A stretch of 46,891 nt of DNA. Origin: Rhypophila decipiens. Taxonomy: Eukaryota; Ascomycota; Sordariomycetes; Sordariales; Naviculisporaceae. Positions 22,433 to 35,161 of the stretch are shown one piece after another. Made by a program: the position numbers and the translations under genes. The stretch covers positions 1 to 46,891 of the forward strand of contig MU858293.1 in assembly GCA_033297075.1 (NCBI GenBank), read 5' to 3'. Position 1 is the first letter of the stretch, and every line of letters begins with the position of its first letter. Under the pieces are notes generated by a model. It was given only the letters and a program-made list of their open reading frames with translations. It was not told the DNA's origin and ran no database searches.

Positions 22433-23820
22433 TTACTGCGATGTGTCTATTCTCTGCGCGTCTTGATCCAATCGTCCCGTTGACATGGCATACTTGATCG
22501 TTGCCCGAACTGCTTTCATGTCTGGCGACCATTTCTTTGGGTCCGATAGAAAGAAGGAGAATGTGTCAAGGTGAGCACCAAATTCGGAATAAAGGTATCT
22601 TCTGCGAACTAGCCGAGGACCTTCACCAATGCCAACCCCTTTCTCAATCTCTACGACAGTCCTCAAATCTTTTGAGGGTACCTATCTTGCGGCAAATTAT
22701 CCATCAATATCCTCCTCGCGCCCTCCACAAGCTGTCTCTCATCTCCATTCCACCTCCCCAAACAAGGTTCTCGATTCCACTCACCCACGACCCTCCTCCT
22801 CACCTCATACAGTATCCCATCACTCCTCCTCATCAACTCTTGCTTTTCAGTCTCACTCGTTCGGTGTCTCGCGTTCTGCAATGCCCAGATCTTCAAATCT
22901 GTCTCATACATCTTTTGCACCAGTTGCGTAACCTCTTCGACATCCTCCCCGTCGATCCCGTCAAGCATCACATCCTTCTCTACCAGGTCAATCCCAGAGT
23001 ACATATCAGGGTAGTACCTATTTTTTATCCGGAAGCGGAACTCGGCTGCGGATATGAAGTTGGGATTGGTAGCCAGGTTACCTCCACCGTTGGCGAGTTC
23101 GATATCGTCGTCGTCTCCTCCGGACGAGCCAGCAGTGCCAGCAGTCGTCGCTTTTTGCGCTGCTGCCCGAGGGCTAGTTCTGGGCCGTAGCAGCGATCCC
23201 CAGTTTACCCACAACCAAAAGAGCGCCCATGCGATTGCAAGTCCCGATGTGATGAGGAAGACGATCCGTTCCACCTCGCGTGAGCCCAGTTGAGCCTTGG
23301 ATGCATTCTCAATGATGATTGTGTCGTTAGGGAACCATACTGGGATCGAGTGGTTTGTCCGGTTCCATAAGGTGTCTGGTATGGCGACGACGTTTGGTGG
23401 AAAAGGAGCGACGCCAAATTCGGCGGTGCTGAGGTTCATGAGATGGACCCATCGTTCAGGTGAGGTGGTGTAGTAATTGAGTCCTTGCCAGGACTCCATG
23501 CTTGATACTGCAAGTAATGATTCTGGGGTGAGGTTGTATCAAACTCGAAGAGAGCGAATCTGATCAGGATCCATGCTCTTGCAAAGAGTGCAGAATGTTG
23601 AACCCGAAGCGACCCCGACTTCGACAAGAACTCGACGAGGTAGTGAACGCCATAATTTTCCGAACAGTGTATGGACAGACATCATCCTCCAAATACGGGT
23701 CAAACCAACTGTTGGCTGAATTTCCGAAATTAGCCCATCAGTCGGAGAGGTACGGATACTTGGAGGGTACATTCAGGAACCTCCCAAGAGACTGGATTAT
23801 GTCCCGTATCCAGCACTTGT
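22433..23820 (-). pseudogene. Degenerate single-pass membrane protein gene
   Basis: The longest open stretch (about 23499-22663, minus) encodes several NxT/NxS sites, a transmembrane segment (IVFLITSGLAIAWALFWLWV) and a charged cytosolic part. Its frame ends at PQDRYPQKI-stop near 22665. Coding-like sequence continues one base out of frame (RTVVEIEKGVGIGEG ... RIDTSQ) to TAA at about 22433. Upstream, coding-like sequence around 23817-23740 (CWIRDIIQSLGRFLNVPSKY) meets an in-frame TGA at about 23740. It then continues (WANFGNSANSWFDPYLEDD) before changing frame again near 23590. I found no intron that would remove the TGA. At least one stop and two shifts suggest a decaying gene, or assembly errors. 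The family is unknown. Confidence 0.5.
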
Positions 23821-24139
23821 TTACCCGCGGTGGCTTGAGCTGTGTACATGGAACCAGGCGGAGCAGACCTTAACCGAAGAACGAGAACAAGGCATCCAAT
23901 CAGAATACCTGAAACAGGGTAAAATAAATCCAGTGTTTGGACAGAACAGGGGGTTTGTTATCGTGCAGCCAGCTACCTGCAGCCACCAGAGAACTATCAC
24001 ACGCCACAAGTGAGGGTGAGGCGTTTTCCATCTGTGAGCTCAACGAATGTTTCTTTTTTTCTCATGGTCCAGCTATCAGTACGGAGTATCCCGCGCCGAG
24101 AGCCTGCATATCCTTGTCTCCACTATGAGGGACTGACTT
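23821..24139. other. Intergenic, downstream of the Hsp70-like gene
   Basis: This stretch lies between the broken membrane-protein gene and the end of the Hsp70-like gene. A short minus-strand open frame rich in Trp and Cys occurs, possibly an upstream exon of the broken gene. No start or splice pair can be supported. Confidence 0.35.
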
Positions 24140-26572
24140 TCAAGAAAGGGGGTGACTTGGACCTGTTGTTCGGACAGGCTTTGGCAAAGGAATGATGGTG
24201 TTGGCGAGCCTATAACCCGGCGCCCCAATTCTTCCCAGCATATCAACAGTTCTCCCACAGAGAAGCTCGATATAGATGTTTTGTTGATCAACACGTACCA
24301 TAACCTCCATTGTGACTTTGTGATGTGTGACCCCTGTACGGTGATCCGTAAAAGACTGGAAAATGCCGGCCTGGTCGGGTCTTGGGATGACATTCAGATC
24401 GTAGTCGAGTACTGAGCGTTGCTGAAGAGCTGAAACAGCTACAGAAGGGTTAGTCTCAACGTGGAACTTCTGTCTGACTTGTGCAAGGAGTTCGCCATCA
24501 CGTACCATCGCGATATGGGGATAGTATGATGACCACAGACCCGACTCGATTTCCAGCCCGTGTCATCTTCTTGGATATTTTGACCGTCTTTTCGATTCCA
24601 TCTCGAACTGTGATGAGATCTCCCTTTGCGACAATCCACTTATTCTGGTCTTTAAGTCTCCGCTTTCCGTCGAACTTGTCAACGTACAGGAGATGTGGAT
24701 TTTCCTGCTCGGGGTAGTAATCCCTGAATTCCGTGGAGACAGCGACTCCTATGTGATAGGGACAGGCTACGCATGGGGGTGGGATCTCACATCCTATGCC
24801 AAGTCCAAGGAGTGCTGCTCCTTTGACTACTGCGGTCCAACTCCCATCGTCGTTGCTGTTTCGAGGTTGGATGGTGAGTATTTGCATTTGAGCAAGGCGC
24901 ATTGTAGACTTACTTCTCGTCTCCCGTGATAGCTCGTTCGTCACCACGCACCAGTTCGAATCGCCAGCGTCTGGTGAGTGCCTTTATTCGTTCGAAAAGG
25001 TATCGGTTTCTTGAAAAGCCTCCGGATAGAAAAACAGTCTGCGTGTTCAGAACAATGTTAGCCCATGAACAGGTAAGTCTTGTTTGATGTTCGTACCCGG
25101 ACGCTAAGTCTCTTCAACTGGACTTGAACAAGCTGTTCGGTAATCAAATGCAATATGCCTTCAACTGACTCCCTAAAGATTTCAACAAGATCCTCACTAG
25201 AACAGTTAGCACCATTTGAGACCTCATGGAACCTGTAAAGCGATGACTTACCTCGTTATTCTCAATTGACCTTGTGAGATTCCTCGCTCGGGGTCGTCTT
25301 CATCTCCGATTCCAATAGGAAGCTTGATCCAACTGTCCTCAGACTGCGCCCCAGAGGTTGGAGGACCAGCAAAGCTCTCCTTGACAATCTGGAACCTGTC
25401 CAGCAGAAACTGTTCTCCTAACGAGAACACAACGTGTGTCCCGCTGCCGTGTCCTTCGGCGTGCAAGAGCTTTCTGTGGTCACTTGGACTCAAACGTGAG
25501 GGGACGAACCGCTTGATGAAATACTCGTCGAGTCGGGTGGCTCCGAATAGTCCGCCAGTGACTTCAGTCACCTTGGTCATCCGGAAATTGGGAGGAAGTT
25601 GATCGATACGGTAAGACGCAAGATCCTTGAGTGTCCATGTTAGTTGGTACCTTGGCCAGTGCAGCACGAGGACATCAATGCTTGAGAACATACCACGGTG
25701 CCGCCACCAGCGTCTACTACGACGAAGCATTCCCCTTTCCTAAACCCTGTCATACCCTGATCCTGAGCTATCCTCATGGTGTATTGTGCACAGGCTTCTG
25801 GCTCGGTGGCCATCATGAATTTGCCCGGGTTGTCTTCCATCTCGGTGAAAACCTTCCTGAAAGCCTCATGAGCAGCCCGAAACGTGGAGTTCTGTGCCTT
25901 GGGGTGCCAAGTCTGAGTCAAGACTTTAGTATCATACAGCTATGCATCGTTACGCAGGTGGACAATACTCACGGCTGGGTGTGTAATGATCAGATCGATC
26001 GGAAAATCTGTGAGTTTGTAGGCCCCATCGGGATGCCCCCCGACAATATCTTCACGTACTTTGATGGCAACCTCGATCAGATAATCGGTGACGATTTCCT
26101 CGGCTGTCCTGACCAGATGCAGGGGAATAAAATCGACGAGAGCATTGTTAACATTGCCCAAAAGCCTGGCTTCCTCAAGGGTCTTGGAGAGCAACAGCAA
26201 AGCTTTCTGTCTTGTGGGAGGCTCTAGTTCCATCTTTGTCCAGCTAAGGACGTAAGTGCGGTCCTTCAGACCAAAGCCCCAGCGTTCCTGGTCGTCCCTG
26301 CTTGAAGCACCATATGTGATCTCAGACGGCACTTTGGGGGCGTTTTTCCCCGGCCAAATCTTGACCACATTCACATGCCCCAGTGTCGGGGCTTGATTTT
26401 CTGTCAGGATCCATGCAACACCTATAGTTCAATGTGAGTGAGTTAGTTTCTGCAAGAACTGACATTTGTCCGATCTGGACCGATAAAGAAGTGCGACGAA
26501 ATAGCAATCCGCACCAGTAAAAGTCGTCCCATAGTCTATACAGATCAGCCAACGGGGACCCGAGTCTGCCAT
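24140..26572 (-). CDS. Hsp70-like (actin-fold ATPase) protein, HSPA12-like, without substrate-binding domain
   Basis: Eight exons on the minus strand: 26572-26515, 26421-25973, 25912-25694, 25625-25252, 25196-25097, 25038-24914, 24840-24506 and 24429-24140. The total is 1950 nt, 649 aa, in frame throughout. Three signatures of the Hsp70/actin nucleotide fold are present: phosphate-1 CIDYGTTFTGVAW at the N terminus, phosphate-2 VVDAGGGTVDLASY split by an intron near residue 242, and the adenosine motif VFLSGGFSRNRYL. The C-terminal 100 or so residues resemble the short beta-rich tail of fungal Hsp70-like orphans rather than a canonical peptide-binding domain, and there is no EEVD end. Such proteins are numerous in filamentous fungi. 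Their clients are unknown, and a chaperone role is only inferred. The gene diverges from the coiled-coil gene at 27272. Confidence 0.9.
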
Positions 26573-27271
26573 TGTTTGCTTGGATTGAATGGTAGAAGGA
26601 AGCCCAGCGAACCTGATTCCGGTTGTTGAGTTGCGGACGAGCAGATTGATTGACGCTGGGTTGAGTGAGGGGTTGCAGAAATGACTCTCGATCATGAAGT
26701 GAGGAAGGAATCGCTGAGAAAGAGCTGAGCAGAAAGGAAGGAGGCGGGGTAGGGGGAAACAACTATGGTAAAGGGAGGGAGAGGAGCACCTGTATTGCTG
26801 CCGCCCAAACGAACCATAATCCGCTAGCCTCTAGGTAAATGTAGTGGGTGAAACCTGCAGTAGTAGAGGGACTTATAGGTAGACAAATCCGCCCAAGCTG
26901 AGGACAGCACTGAAGTTCTGAACTGGGAGGGGCCCGTGGAGGTTTGGAACACCAGGTACTGTACTGTACAGTACAGTACCGACCTTACGTATGGAAGCAG
27001 TCCATAATGTACAGCACCTATGCCAGACGAAATGGCCTGGGCGATCGGCCAGCCCCCTGTAAGTCCTCCGGCCTCCCACTTCAGCAGGAACTGAGCTGCC
27101 ACCTTTCTTTCCATTCTTCTTTTGAGGCAGCACCGTGGCTTGCTGGTAATCTTGATTACTGTATCTTCCCAAAACCCCACAACATTGAATCACACAAAAC
27201 ACACCATTTGCATTCAAGGCTCGACGAAACTGGTGGAAGTTTGGGGTGTGCAAATGCTTGGTTAAGTAGGA
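26573..27271. promoter_or_regulatory. Divergent promoter region with a perfect 26-bp palindrome
   Basis: This 699-bp spacer separates two divergent genes (Hsp70-like to the left, coiled-coil protein to the right). At 26955-26980 there is an uninterrupted palindrome with half-site GGTACTGTACTGT followed by its exact reverse complement. It could bind a dimeric regulator of both genes or extrude as a cruciform. The rest has no supportable coding sequence. Confidence 0.5.
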
Positions 27272-30200
27272 ATGCTGCCCGAACTGAAATTGTGGTCCCG
27301 AAGCGAGAGAGACAGGCGCGATCCCGGAGGAGAGACAGAGACCGAGAGGAACATCGCCGAGTTCCTGGCCACCGCAACTTCAGCCAACAAGACTATCCCC
27401 CAGCGCTGGTCAACTATCCCTGGATCGCGGGCACACGGCGCTACTTCCAGAGTCTCTCCCAGTCAGGTTTCGGACCCGACCATCAATCATCACACTGGGT
27501 CGCCTCCCAGTTCATCATCGTCTTTACCTCTCCCACAGCAGCAGCAGATCTGCCGAGTGCCCGTGCCGGCACCCACCCCACAATATCTAGCAGAAGCCCC
27601 CGGAGCCGATATCATCAATAGAAATTCCCAAGCTACGGACCAAAACAGCAATCCGATCAAGTCTAACACTTATTCTCAGTTGATCGGTGGGGCTCGTCAG
27701 CACCAGAACAACCTCCCGGAGGTCGAGCAATCACAAGCTCTCCAGGAGGAGATCTCGGTTGAGGGTCGGACTTATCGATTCAGATTTCCCAGTCACGAAT
27801 TCATCGCCAAACCTCACGTTGAGGTCCAAGGAGATCCACCGGAAAGCAGCGAGGTTGAGGGCCCAGGGCTGTCAACAAACGTCACCAACCCAGCTGGCTC
27901 TTCCCCATCGCATCCTGTCGAACTATCGGCAGACACCACACTGCCCGAGCAGCCTCTGACGCCGTCTGGTAGGCGGAGTTTCAGTGAGGATCCCGATCGG
28001 CTTGGTAAATCAGCCGTTATTGTCTCTTCCGAGATCCCCAAGACAATGAATACGCCAGCCACTGGCTTTATTCCAAACAGCGGGCCCCCCTGGAGTTCTC
28101 ACGGGCACAACGCAGCAAGCCCCGTCCTAACTCTTCCGTTTCAAGTTCAAAGCGAAATCGATCAACCGCTATTCGAACACACCCATCCTCTATACTCTGG
28201 TGGTAATGGCCAAAATCATGGTGGCCCTGCTACAATACCTGCTCATCAAGAGACTGAGCAACAAAGCCTGCCGTTAAACAACGCCCAGTGCAGTTCACAA
28301 CAGCCATGGGACCCCAACAGCTTTGGTCAACCAGGCTCATCTCCATTCACTCATGAAAGCGACTGGCAGAATTCTGCATTTGACGCCTCAGGGCAGTATC
28401 CTCTTGCAACTGCACCTCGTGAAGGCTACCAGAGTGCCAACCCGAGGATCAATGGAGGGGGCCCCTTTACCTCATCTGTCTTCAGTTCACCTCCCCCTAA
28501 CCAGTATCCCGACCTAGGAGAGACCTTCAATTCCACCAACGGCCCTCCTATAACACAGGCCTTGCAAATATCAGATATGAAAAGGTCGGTTGTGTCACAG
28601 GACTCACAGGACATTTATCTTCACAGGCCTGCCCCGGCTCTCGACACCCACGCTCCGATTCAAGAGGAGTTGAACTACCAAGCGACTAGCTCGTCACAAT
28701 TGCAGGACCATCGCACTCAGAACACCATCCAGCCAATGGATCAGAGTATGATTAAATCACCAGCTGCTGAACCCGCCCCCAGGAATGCAGCTATACAAAA
28801 CACACACCAGTCAGGACAAATGAATATGCACTCGGTAGCTCAACCGTACCCGGCAGCAAGGACTACATCGATACCGGACTCGCGACCTCCTATTCGTTCA
28901 GGAGTCCAACCAGAGGATAACAGGACAATAAGGGGCGAATTTCCCGCAACCCCTGGGCGAGTTATTTCACCTCCGCCGAGGGAGTCATCATTGAATGCAA
29001 ATGCATATTCACACTCCGGCACGCTGCCAAATATCGGGGGTTCAACAAGCACCCATGTGCCATCTTCGAGACAATCTCAGAATGTTTTAACCAAGCCACA
29101 ACCGTCGAAAGATACAGAAACAGGTTTCAAGAACGCAGTCAAAAAGGTGACGAATCTATTTAGCGGCAGTGGTACACCGATCACCTACAGTCCAGAAGTA
29201 ATGACTAAACGATGCCTGGAGTTCATGGATCAGTACGGGATTCCTGCAGATGCTGGGCTCGATCCATTTTCGGCCATACTTGTCCATGCCCGGGCTAAAT
29301 GGAACCGTGATGAAGCCCAAATCCAACACCAGGCTGCCGAGATCAACAGCTTGGCGGACCGCAAGCAAAAGCTCAGTACAACACTCAATTCGACCCAGAG
29401 AGAACTCCAACTGGTCGCCAAACACCGAGACGAACTCAGAAGGGATCTCAACCACACACGGTCAAAGTTGGAGTCCTCGCAAAAACTTCTGGTTGAATTT
29501 CAAGACTCATTTGACCGCCAAGTGGAGTACAACAAACAGCTCAGCAGTCGACTCCAAGGCGTTGAAGACGAGAATGTACGGCTATTCAAAAAGGGAGAGA
29601 GAACAATTCAAGAGCTTCAGCAACAGAACTTCATGACGATTATAGAAAAGGACAAGGAGATCAACAGGACGAAAGCATCATTGCAGGCCCAGATCGCCGA
29701 ACTGCAGAAACGAATCGCCTCGTATGGCGAAAGTGGCTTCCGGTTTGTCATTGACGACAAATTTCGAGACAAGATGGAAGTTGCAGAGCAGATGATCAGC
29801 AAATTGGTCAGCTACGTGACTCGTCCTTCCTTCCAGCACCTTGCTCTCGATCTGGACCCAACAGGGTTTCTCCAACGCAACCAGCACCACTTGGGCAATC
29901 GGATATGGATCAAATTCATCTTTGGAGTCTGCTGGGAGGTTCTTAGACGAGGGTTTTTCAGCTCTCCGCTTGGATTTGGCATATTTGGCGCCGAGGGTGA
30001 TGGGTTTGTTTTACTTGACCACATACATCAGATTCTGGCAGTTCACGACGCTACCAGTGAGTGATCACCATCCGCTACATGTATGGCTCACAAGGAAGAT
30101 GTCTCTAACCTTTCTTAGCCAGCAAGCTTGAGATATTGAACGACAAGCAAACGAACGAAGTCCGAGGCTTTTTATTCGAACAAATCTGGGGCGACGTGAT

Positions 30201-30630
30201 ATCGGCTTCTACAGCAATGTCTCCGGAGTACCAGAGCAATGCAAGTGGTAATAAAGGACTATCCATTTACCTCGACCGACGAATTGATGTGGTCGCAGAC
30301 GAGTTGGTTTCGGTTCTTAGCCGTTGCAGCGGAAATAATCTCGACTCCCGGGCACCCGCTCAAGTTCGTGAACTCGTCCGGCACATTGGACTACTGGGGT
30401 TGGAGATGGCAACACAAAGAGCACACTTGACACTGGAATTCCGCGCGCACGGTGAAGACATTCAGCAAGGCACGGTTTTCATGGACGAGACTGTTGGTGA
30501 GGGTGCATCTGGGGCAGCGTGCGTGGATCTTCTGACGGAACCAGCAGTCACAAGGCTTGGGAACGGCAGGAATGATTTTACCGAGTACAAGGTGCTGAGG
30601 CCAGGAACTTTTGTTGCCATGAGGAGTTAG
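27272..30630 (+). CDS. Large disordered protein with a coiled-coil segment, unknown function
   Basis: Two exons, 27272-30056 and 30119-30630, give 1098 aa. The 62-nt intron has donor GTGAGT, branch-like CTCTAAC and acceptor CTTAG. Residues 1 to about 640 are low-complexity, rich in Pro, Gln, Ser and Asn, and presumably disordered. About residues 690-830 form a long heptad-rich coiled coil (for example LSTTLNSTQRELQLVAKHRD). A mixed C-terminal domain with hydrophobic helices follows (QHLALDLDPTGF; GNRIWIKFIFGVCWEVLRRGFF; RDIDVVADELVSVL-like stretches). I recognise no family. The architecture is common among fungal hypothetical proteins that often act as scaffolds, but no role can be assigned. 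It is transcribed away from the Hsp70-like gene. Confidence 0.8.
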
Positions 30631-31742
30631 CATTGAGGCAGCAGAGTGTCTCGGAAAACTGATCACATCTAGCTCGAGCCAGAACTTGATTTGTGAACAC
30701 GATCCAGTATTGTTGCATACAATTCTTGTCGGGATCAAAATCTCAGCCACTTACCTACAGATCAATTGTAGTGTACATGATTAATGCACTGCCAGGTCAC
30801 CAAGCTGATGGAACTCGCATGCGGCACTTTACCGAGGCGATACCGCCCACAATTGAGTTATCCTGCAGCTCTTTTGTCCGTCGTCCACCCAGCCAAGCTT
30901 GGGCAACGCCAACCAACTTGAAACAGCAGCGTTTACCAGCAGTCCGACCTTGCCAGAATGGTACACCGATAACTGTATTCCCCGTTTTGTTCCACAATCT
31001 GCAGATTTCATGCACGTTCTCTTATCTTTTTTATGCGCGGGGGCCCAAGGCAGAATGCTGCCAAGGCGCATTATTGCCCAGCCATCACATCTAACTCCGA
31101 TGAGGCTGAGAGTGGAACCTCGCACATTAGGAAAGCGGGTTCGTTATCTCCTTTTCTCAGATCAAGCAGTCTTGCTCCCACAGAAAATATTTCGACGGTC
31201 TAATGTCAAACGATAAAACGATGGCGCAGTTGATCAAGAATGATCCGGCGTTCAGCTTTGCTGCAAGCTCCAGGCGATGCTCGTTGAACGGCGATGTCTG
31301 AGAGGTGGGCTTGTAATTGTGGCGGCTCTAGGCGCAGCCACTCTGCAAGCAGCGATATCGACTAGCGAAGGCCTGCAGATGACCCATGTCCCTGGCTTAT
31401 CCTTTCAGAGCCTCGTACTCCGTAGACGAGACAGGTACCCCCAAGTACCTTGAGGTCAAGTTCGAACGCAACCTCGACGATGCCACTCTGCCCGGCAGGC
31501 AGACTTGGCCGCTCTGTTTAGGTAATCATGAGCAGCTCAATTGAGAGCTGAAGAACCGAAGCGTGGGGTTTCCTCGCCAGCCGGGGTCAAGTCAACGCCA
31601 AACCTTGTCGCCCCGCGAGAGTCTCGGCATAGCATCGACCCTAACTCTCCGGTTATGGCAACTCGACTCCTCGAGGGAAACCTTTGACGTCAACTTGTCG
31701 AAATTATACATCCGTGAACGTACGCGACTGCTGCCAACCAAC
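30631..31742. other. Intergenic and 5' region of the membrane-protein gene
   Basis: Open frames here are short and overlapping, with no recognisable protein. The last 200 bases precede the ATG of the polytopic membrane protein and are probably its promoter and leader. Confidence 0.4.
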
Positions 31743-34700
31743 ATGGTCTACAATCAGACGCTCACGATATGGGAATTACCACCTCACCCATTGCTGCCAG
31801 TCAACGACATCAAGGATCCAGTTTTTGTGACTATTTGGCTTGTTGGGAGTTTCGCAGCTGCCTTTTACCTCCGTATACTTCTCAAAAGAAGCGAGAACCC
31901 GACATGGCAGGAGTTTGGAGCTGTCCGTTACGGAGCGCTTTGCCTGGCAATGTAAGCCGCCTTTGGGCTTGCATTGAAGAGACACTTGATACATGATACT
32001 GACACGCAAAAGATGGTATCTCGCAAGAGCGACTGACCGATGGCTTCGCTGGGATCAGCGAACAGCAGTCAAATACGGCTATGCACTTGCTGAACCCATG
32101 GTCGATGGCTTACGCGTTACCTCGACCATCCTGATTCTCTGGGGAACGTACACGGTCGTCTGGAAGGAGTTGGAAGACCAATTCAGTCCCAAGCAGCAAG
32201 GCATCTGGTGGTTTGCAGCGCGCTTCCTTCTGTTCATTGTCACGCTCATGGCCATCTTCTACATCATTCTCAGCATCGCACTCTCTGTAGTGTGGTTGGA
32301 GTTCTTCAACCTCAACTCCATCGCCGATATTGCGGGAAAGCGTAACGACTTTGAGATGGCCATGACATCGTTTTTCCTCCTTTTTAGCATTTTGACCTTG
32401 GTCGAAGCCACGGTTACTTGGTTCCACGCCTTCAAGATTCACGGCCAGGTGCAACGAGTAAGTCGAATCCCGTCCCTCCTATGTGACATTTACTGCTATT
32501 TGCTGATACTTTGGGTCAAGACACGTCTTTTCATGTGGTTGGCGGCACTCTTTCTTTTTGTGAGATGCACCTCTGAGTTTGCTATTGTATATGATATTTT
32601 CCGTTTTCGGGCTACCAGGCAGAACGTGAAGTTTACGAGCGACGTATCATACGGACTCATTACCATGCTTTACTTGGCCATGATGTGTGTTATGGCAAAG
32701 GTTGCGGCGGCCACCTTCGACAGCGGAGGTACACAGGCCAAAATGGTTGCCTCGGACGTTCGCCACTATATCCTCGCAATGCTCGAATCTGACACAAACG
32801 GAGGACGGACAGAAGCCCCTCCTTTTGAGACGGTCTTGCGGGAGGTAGAGAGGAATCTGGACTCGGTCTTGTCTCGTGGGCCGCTAACAGGTGGCCTGGG
32901 CACGAACATGGACTCTGCCTACAAGGAGGTCGCGGCAGTGAACTACATTGAGCAACTCAGAACTGAGTTTGGCAGCCTTGATCCAAACGGGGAGGGCAAT
33001 GACGATCACTCACGGCCTCCCTCGACGCTCTCGGTTCTGACTGCTTTGCTTGGTCGGCAGTCAAGGCAAAGCGTCAACGTATCAAGCACGAACCTGAATA
33101 CCAAAAAAGCCGCCCGGTTATCGCCTTCGAATGCGAGTGCCATCACTGGATCAACTGCGGTATCACGGCCCATCGCACCAAGAAGCTTTAGGGGAACACC
33201 GTCCCTATATAGCCATGTCCCCACTGCATCTTTCTCAGCGGCTGCTGCCCCAACTAATCCGGTACCGGGTGCCAGCCCCCCACCCAACACATACGACGAT
33301 GGTGTCTCGCGATGGGCACCGTCTCTTCGAGCATTCCCGGAACATACTCACCCGCAGCAGGGAATCAACACAGACCACCAACAGCCCAGCATTTCGATCG
33401 CGACGTCGCCATCGCCGAAACCACCGCCATTAGCAAGGGCTTTGGCTCCGATAACAAGAAGACCCGTTACCGATGATGTTCCACAATTTATGCCCGCTAC
33501 AGAATCAGGGAGCATTGCAGTCTCGCACCCGGAACAACCCATTCTTCCAGTGGTATCTTCAGTGTCTGCAACACCACTGGCAACGGATGTAGACGACAAT
33601 TCTTCACAGCCTTTGTTGCCCTATCTATCGTCTGAAAACCGCCCTGAAGAGCACAGATTTCCAACCTCACAGGCTCAAAATCACAGCTCAAGGCAAAGCT
33701 CCGCCTCACCACTAAGGGTTGACTCTCGACCTTTGGGGCTAATGCCCTTGACTCCACCCGCTCCCCAACCTGTTCCACTGCCTTCCACCTCAGAGTCAAC
33801 CATCTCAACACAGCATCAGCGTTTTGTGCAAGCTGGGCACTCAGTTTCGGCCCCCTATTCTCTCCCTTTCCAGTATTTCCAAGCAGATCCGACTCGCGAT
33901 GAAGGACCTCTTAACCCCAAGCCCATAGTCGACGTCAACGCGCCAGTTTACCTTCCCGAGTCAGGGGGGCCCTCTATCACCTTGCCTTCAACGAAAGTCA
34001 CACCATCTCATTCAGCTCCCGATCCCTCCCAATTTTCTCAAGGTCCACTATCCTTGTCTTCTGCACCTACCTCCTTTGTAGGAAAATGGAGCTCTTTACC
34101 CAAAGACCAGACTACGTCTGCGTCCGCAAAGCGCAAGTCCGCCTCGCCACTGGCCACCGCCGGCTCCTCATACCGCTTCTTGCAAGCACAAAGAGCCATT
34201 GGAGCGGGGTCATCCGACGCCCCAGCTTCAGCCTCTGGCACAAGCACAGGATCGGGCTACCAGGTTCAGCCTTATTCCTCTGCAAGCGGGAGTAAAACGT
34301 CTAGCTCCAACAACACACCAAGCACCACCACCACCACCCCTGGCTCATCAAAGCAAAAGCTAGCAAAAAATGTCTTTAGTCAACCTGGCCCATCAAGGCC
34401 TGGACAACCATCACGGCAGTCCAGGGCAAGCCCGGTGCCGACCAGCGTGCCAAAACCAACCCCCCCTCCACCACCAAGGGCTATATACTCCGCCACCGCT
34501 GCTTATGATACTGCTGGTTACGATAATACGGATTACGGTGGACCCGGTAGTTACCACAATTCTACCAGTGGTAACCAATATTACGATGATGTATATTATG
34601 ACGCTAGCAGTCGTAATGATGAGCTGCCGCCCTCGACATCAGGTACAAGGCAACAGCAGCAGCAACAGCACGGGTATAATAGCGGTAATGCTGCCAGTGG

Positions 34701-34758
34701 TGGTTCTGGGCAGGGGGGCGCTCGAGATCGTGGGCCACCAGATCCAAGATACACATAG
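31743..34758 (+). CDS. Polytopic membrane protein (about 7 TM) with long disordered tail
   Basis: Three exons: 31743-31951, 32013-32457 and 32521-34758, 963 aa. The first third has about seven hydrophobic helices, including PVFVTIWLVGSFAAAFYL, STILILWGTYTVVW, FLLFIVTLMAIFYIILSIAL, MTSFFLLFSILTLV, LFMWLAALFLFV and LITMLYLAMMCVM. The remaining 600 or so residues are Ser/Pro/Thr-rich and low-complexity, with late Tyr/Asp- and Gln-rich runs, and should be cytosolic. The second intron (32458-32520, 63 nt) is a multiple of three without a stop. I treat it as an intron because of its GTAAGT donor and because the two flanking helices then join cleanly. The overall form resembles fungal seven-TM proteins of the RTA1 or rhodopsin-like type, but no diagnostic motif was identified. 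Function unknown. Confidence 0.82.
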
Positions 34759-34825
34759 GCATGGTCGAGTGTTGATTGAGGATGGCGCCTAATATTCAGG
34801 CACCAGTGTAATTTCACTTTCTCGA

Positions 34826-35022
34826 GGCATTATTCCGGCTAGTTAAGGCATTTATTCCAGCCAGTGAAGGCATTTATTCTAGCTAGTCAAGGCATTTATT
34901 CTAGCCTGTCAGGGCATTTATTCTAGCCTGTCAAGGCATTTATTCTAGCTAGTCAAGGCATTTATTCCAACTAGTCGAGGCATTTATTCCAGCTAGTCAA
35001 GGCATTTATTCCAGCTAATTAA
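34826..35022. repeat. Tandem repeat, 22-bp unit, 9 copies
   Basis: The unit is close to GGCATTTATTCTAGCTAGTC plus AA. The first copy is 21 bp and the next eight are 22 bp, with one to four substitutions each (CTAG/CCAG, AGTCAA/TGTCAG). The array spans 197 bp and lacks the unique spacers of a CRISPR array. Diverged copies 300-400 bp further right suggest it was once longer. Confidence 0.92.
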
Positions 35023-35161
35023 GAAATCTAATAACGTTATACAAGAGTAGTGCTAGTATATAAGAAGACTGGTTCCTGCAAACGAGAGACTAGTGCCTGT
35101 ATATTAGGGACCAATGTTGAAGAGTTCATACATTACGTTACTTCAATGATAGTGGCCTGAC

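Noticed and set aside
26944..27621. 225-codon + strand frame starting in the divergent promoter
   Set aside because: It overlaps the better-supported 1098-aa gene in another frame and runs through the palindrome; no motif is present.
34826..35022. CRISPR-like repeat array
   Set aside because: The 22-bp units are head to tail without unique spacers and the genome is fungal; it is a minisatellite.
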